DNA from: Methylocaldum sp035627495
Lineage (GTDB): Bacteria; Pseudomonadota; Gammaproteobacteria; Methylococcales; Methylococcaceae
Direction: 5' to 3'
Assembly: GCF_035627495.1 (NCBI RefSeq)
Contig: NZ_DASPLO010000164.1
Coordinates: 1-6,956, forward strand
DNA length: 6,956 bases
Both the position numbers and the translations under genes were made by a program. Positions 5,843 to 6,956 of the stretch are shown here, in pieces. The notes under the pieces are model-generated. The model saw only the letters and a list, made by a program, of their open reading frames with translations. It ran no database searches and was not told the origin of the DNA. Numbering within the stretch: the stretch's first letter is position 1; every line of letters starts with the position of its first letter.

Positions 5843-6538
5843 TCAGACCCGCTCCTTCCTCGGCTGGAACAGCAGTCTGACGTACGCATAAGCGATTATC
5901 TCGTCCGTTACGGTTCGGAACCCCTGGCTGGATTCCCACCAGCGGTTCGAGTCATAACTTCGATCCTCGATGGCGATGACACCGATGCGCGTAGACCGCC
6001 CCATCGCCTCTTGGAACAATACTCGGCTTCGGCGAGCATGCACTCCGAGTGATATCACGGTCAGACTGCTCTCCGCTATCTCATGCTGAAGAAGCCAGTT
6101 CTTTAGTGCCACCGCCGCGATATAGGTCCGGTCCTTTCGAATTAGCGGCGCCGGGACCGCCCGGACCACGTCCGCATTTAACCCTAACCTGATCAATGTA
6201 GCGGCACCGGCCTCGGCGGACGTTCTGTATTCATGGAGCGGGGCCCCTCTCTCGATCGGACCGCCGGTGACATAGATCTTGCTGTAATGATTTCGTTTGA
6301 ATTCGGAGATGACCTCCTCCATCGCGTAATCCGGCATCCATCCCTCCGCAACAAGACCGCCTCCGAAAACGGGATCGCTGACCGACAGAAAGGGATATGC
6401 CCATCGAGCGGCCACAATCATTAAACCCGTGGGAACGAGCAAAAGAAGAAGCCAGCCGCGAACGGTCGGCAGCCAACATTGACGCCGGTGTATCAAACCG
6501 AAGCAGGATCGACGCTGCGCGTTATTCATTCCTTGCAT
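5843..6538 (-). CDS. YdcF/SanA/ElyC-like (DUF218) inner-membrane protein
   Basis: This 231-residue protein has one membrane helix at about 27-49 after a basic N-terminus (RR at 9-10, HRR at 17-19). A DUF218-type domain follows, most likely periplasmic. Family marks are the opening 'DPVFGGGLVAEGWMPDYAMEE' block (55-75), 'KIYVTGGP' (87-94), the conserved 'DRTY' (136-139) ahead of an amphipathic helix, and 'VISLGVHARRSRVLFQ' (161-176). Members such as SanA and ElyC affect envelope integrity or lipid-carrier use in E. coli; the biochemical activity is unsettled. Relatives often occur in exopolysaccharide/exosortase loci, which fits this neighbourhood. GAGGG lies 6 nt before ATG 6538. The ATG at 6529 is an alternative but has its AAGGA directly abutting it. 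The start overlaps the end of another open frame by 15 nt, suggesting translational coupling. Confidence 0.82.
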   Translation of the reverse strand: MQGMNNAQRRSCFGLIHRRQCWLPTVRGWLLLLLVPTGLMIVAARWAYPFLSVSDPVFGGGLVAEGWMPDYAMEEVISEFKRNHYSKIYVTGGPIERGAPLHEYRTSAEAGAATLIRLGLNADVVRAVPAPLIRKDRTYIAAVALKNWLLQHEIAESSLTVISLGVHARRSRVLFQEAMGRSTRIGVIAIEDRSYDSNRWWESSQGFRTVTDEIIAYAYVRLLFQPRKERV

Positions 6539-6719
6539 CCCAATCCCTCAAGGCAGTCGGCTTTGCGGCCGCATGGACAAACATCAATTCGGCGCCGTGC
6601 GAATCTAACCAGCCGTCCCCGCGGCTATTCTGCAACACACGCAACTCTGCAGAAACTTTAACCAATCGGTTGACAAGCTCAAGCCCCGTTCGACACACAG
6701 CCAGTGTGTCGCCAACACG
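6522..6719 (-). pseudogene. Short open frame overlapping the YdcF-like gene, possibly the 3' remnant of a broken gene
   Basis: On the minus strand a 65-codon frame runs from just after TGA (6720-6722) to TAA at 6522-6524, ending '...ALRDWDARNE'. It includes 'RVGDTLAVCRTGLELVNRL' and 'LVKVSAELRVLQ'. It has no ATG near its beginning; GTG or TTG codons could serve. Its stop lies 15 nt inside the YdcF-like gene, the spacing expected of an operon neighbour, so it may be the truncated end of a gene disrupted on its right side. The 'GDTLAV.R' and 'VSAELR' pieces faintly recall serine resolvases, but the DRLGRS signature is missing, so I do not assign a family. It could be non-coding. Confidence 0.25.
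6691..6711. repeat. Perfect 8-bp hairpin with a 5-nt loop
   Basis: CGACACAC (6691-6698), loop AGCCA, GTGTGTCG (6704-6711). It lies within the uncertain short frame, upstream of the YdcF-like gene. No T-run follows on either strand. It could be a mobile-element relic or an RNA structure. Confidence 0.65.
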
Positions 6720-6820
6720 TCAATGAGAGCAGGGCCGCTGCGGCTTGCTTGACGCTTAGAAAAAGGCGCCCGACAGGTCGACACTTAGGATACCCAGTCG
6801 GCCGAAATGCGCGAAGACTA

Positions 6821-6956
6821 GTGCTTCGCCACGGTAGCAGTGCAATGTTTGGTCATGTCTTGGGTCTGATGATTGTCTGGAAGCCAGGAGACGATCATGC
6901 GAACCCAGAAATACGCAGTGAAACTGACGGCCGAGGCGCGCTCGGCCGTGGAACGC
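6821..6956 (+). mobile_element. IS630-like insertion sequence, 5' part (cut by window edge)
   Basis: The transposase start at 6897 is preceded by about 76 nt of untranslated sequence. The TA dinucleotide at 6819-6820 followed by GTGCTTCGCCACGGTAGCAG is a plausible junction, because IS630 elements insert at and duplicate TA. The other end is outside the window, so both the boundary and the terminal repeat are inferred. The element reads away from the minus-strand operon. Confidence 0.4.
6897..6956 (+). CDS. IS630-family transposase, N-terminal fragment
   Basis: ATG at 6897 opens 20 codons to the window edge, reading MRTQKYAVKLTAEARSAVER. The pattern 'K-Y-x-V-x-L-T-x-E-x-R' is typical of the first residues of IS630-type transposases, ahead of their helix-turn-helix domain. 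AGGAG at 6886-6890 lies 6 nt before the ATG, a good ribosome binding site. Whether the gene is intact cannot be told. Confidence 0.65.
   Translation, partial: MRTQKYAVKLTAEARSAVER

Overview
The window looks like an accessory polysaccharide (EPS/capsule or LPS decoration) locus from a proteobacterium. A gammaproteobacterium is my best guess, from the style of the insertion sequences and the EPS genes, but nothing here fixes the taxon. All five complete genes lie on the minus strand, so transcription runs from high to low coordinates. An insertion sequence of a different family sits at each edge, and each is cut by the window boundary.

Layout from right to left, the direction of transcription: (a) 6821-6956, the 5' end of an IS630-like element whose transposase starts at 6897 and reads out of the window. 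(b) 6522-6719, a short open frame of uncertain identity that overlaps the next gene by 15 nt. (c) 6538-5843, a one-pass membrane protein of the YdcF/SanA/ElyC (DUF218) type. (d) 5681-4638, an exported or possibly lipid-anchored protein of a conserved but functionally uncharacterised family. (e) 4637-3620, about 1 kb without a convincing gene. It is full of inverted repeats, including a nested 107-nt palindromic structure and an element with a 'CTTTCTTTTGGCCAAGCAAAAGA' core of the kind dispersed through many proteobacterial genomes. (f) 3619-2867, a PAPS-dependent sulfotransferase with a recognisable promoter. (g) 2693-1578, a GT4-type (GT-B fold) glycosyltransferase. (h) 1455-283, a FemAB/CelD-like GNAT acyltransferase (Acetyltransf_6 type). 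(i) 141-1, the 5' end of an IS5-like element reading out of the window.

Genes f-h probably act together. The glycosyltransferase adds a sugar, the sulfotransferase adds sulfate, and the GNAT protein adds an acyl or aminoacyl group to a surface glycan. They are visibly more AT-rich than genes c-d, which suggests a separate origin (a transferred glycan-decoration cassette). YdcF/ElyC-type proteins are also common in EPS and envelope loci, so genes c-d may serve the same pathway, but this is inferred from position only.

The least explained items are the structured intergenic block at 4105-4410, the uncharacterised exported protein, and the broken reading frames next to both insertion sequences.
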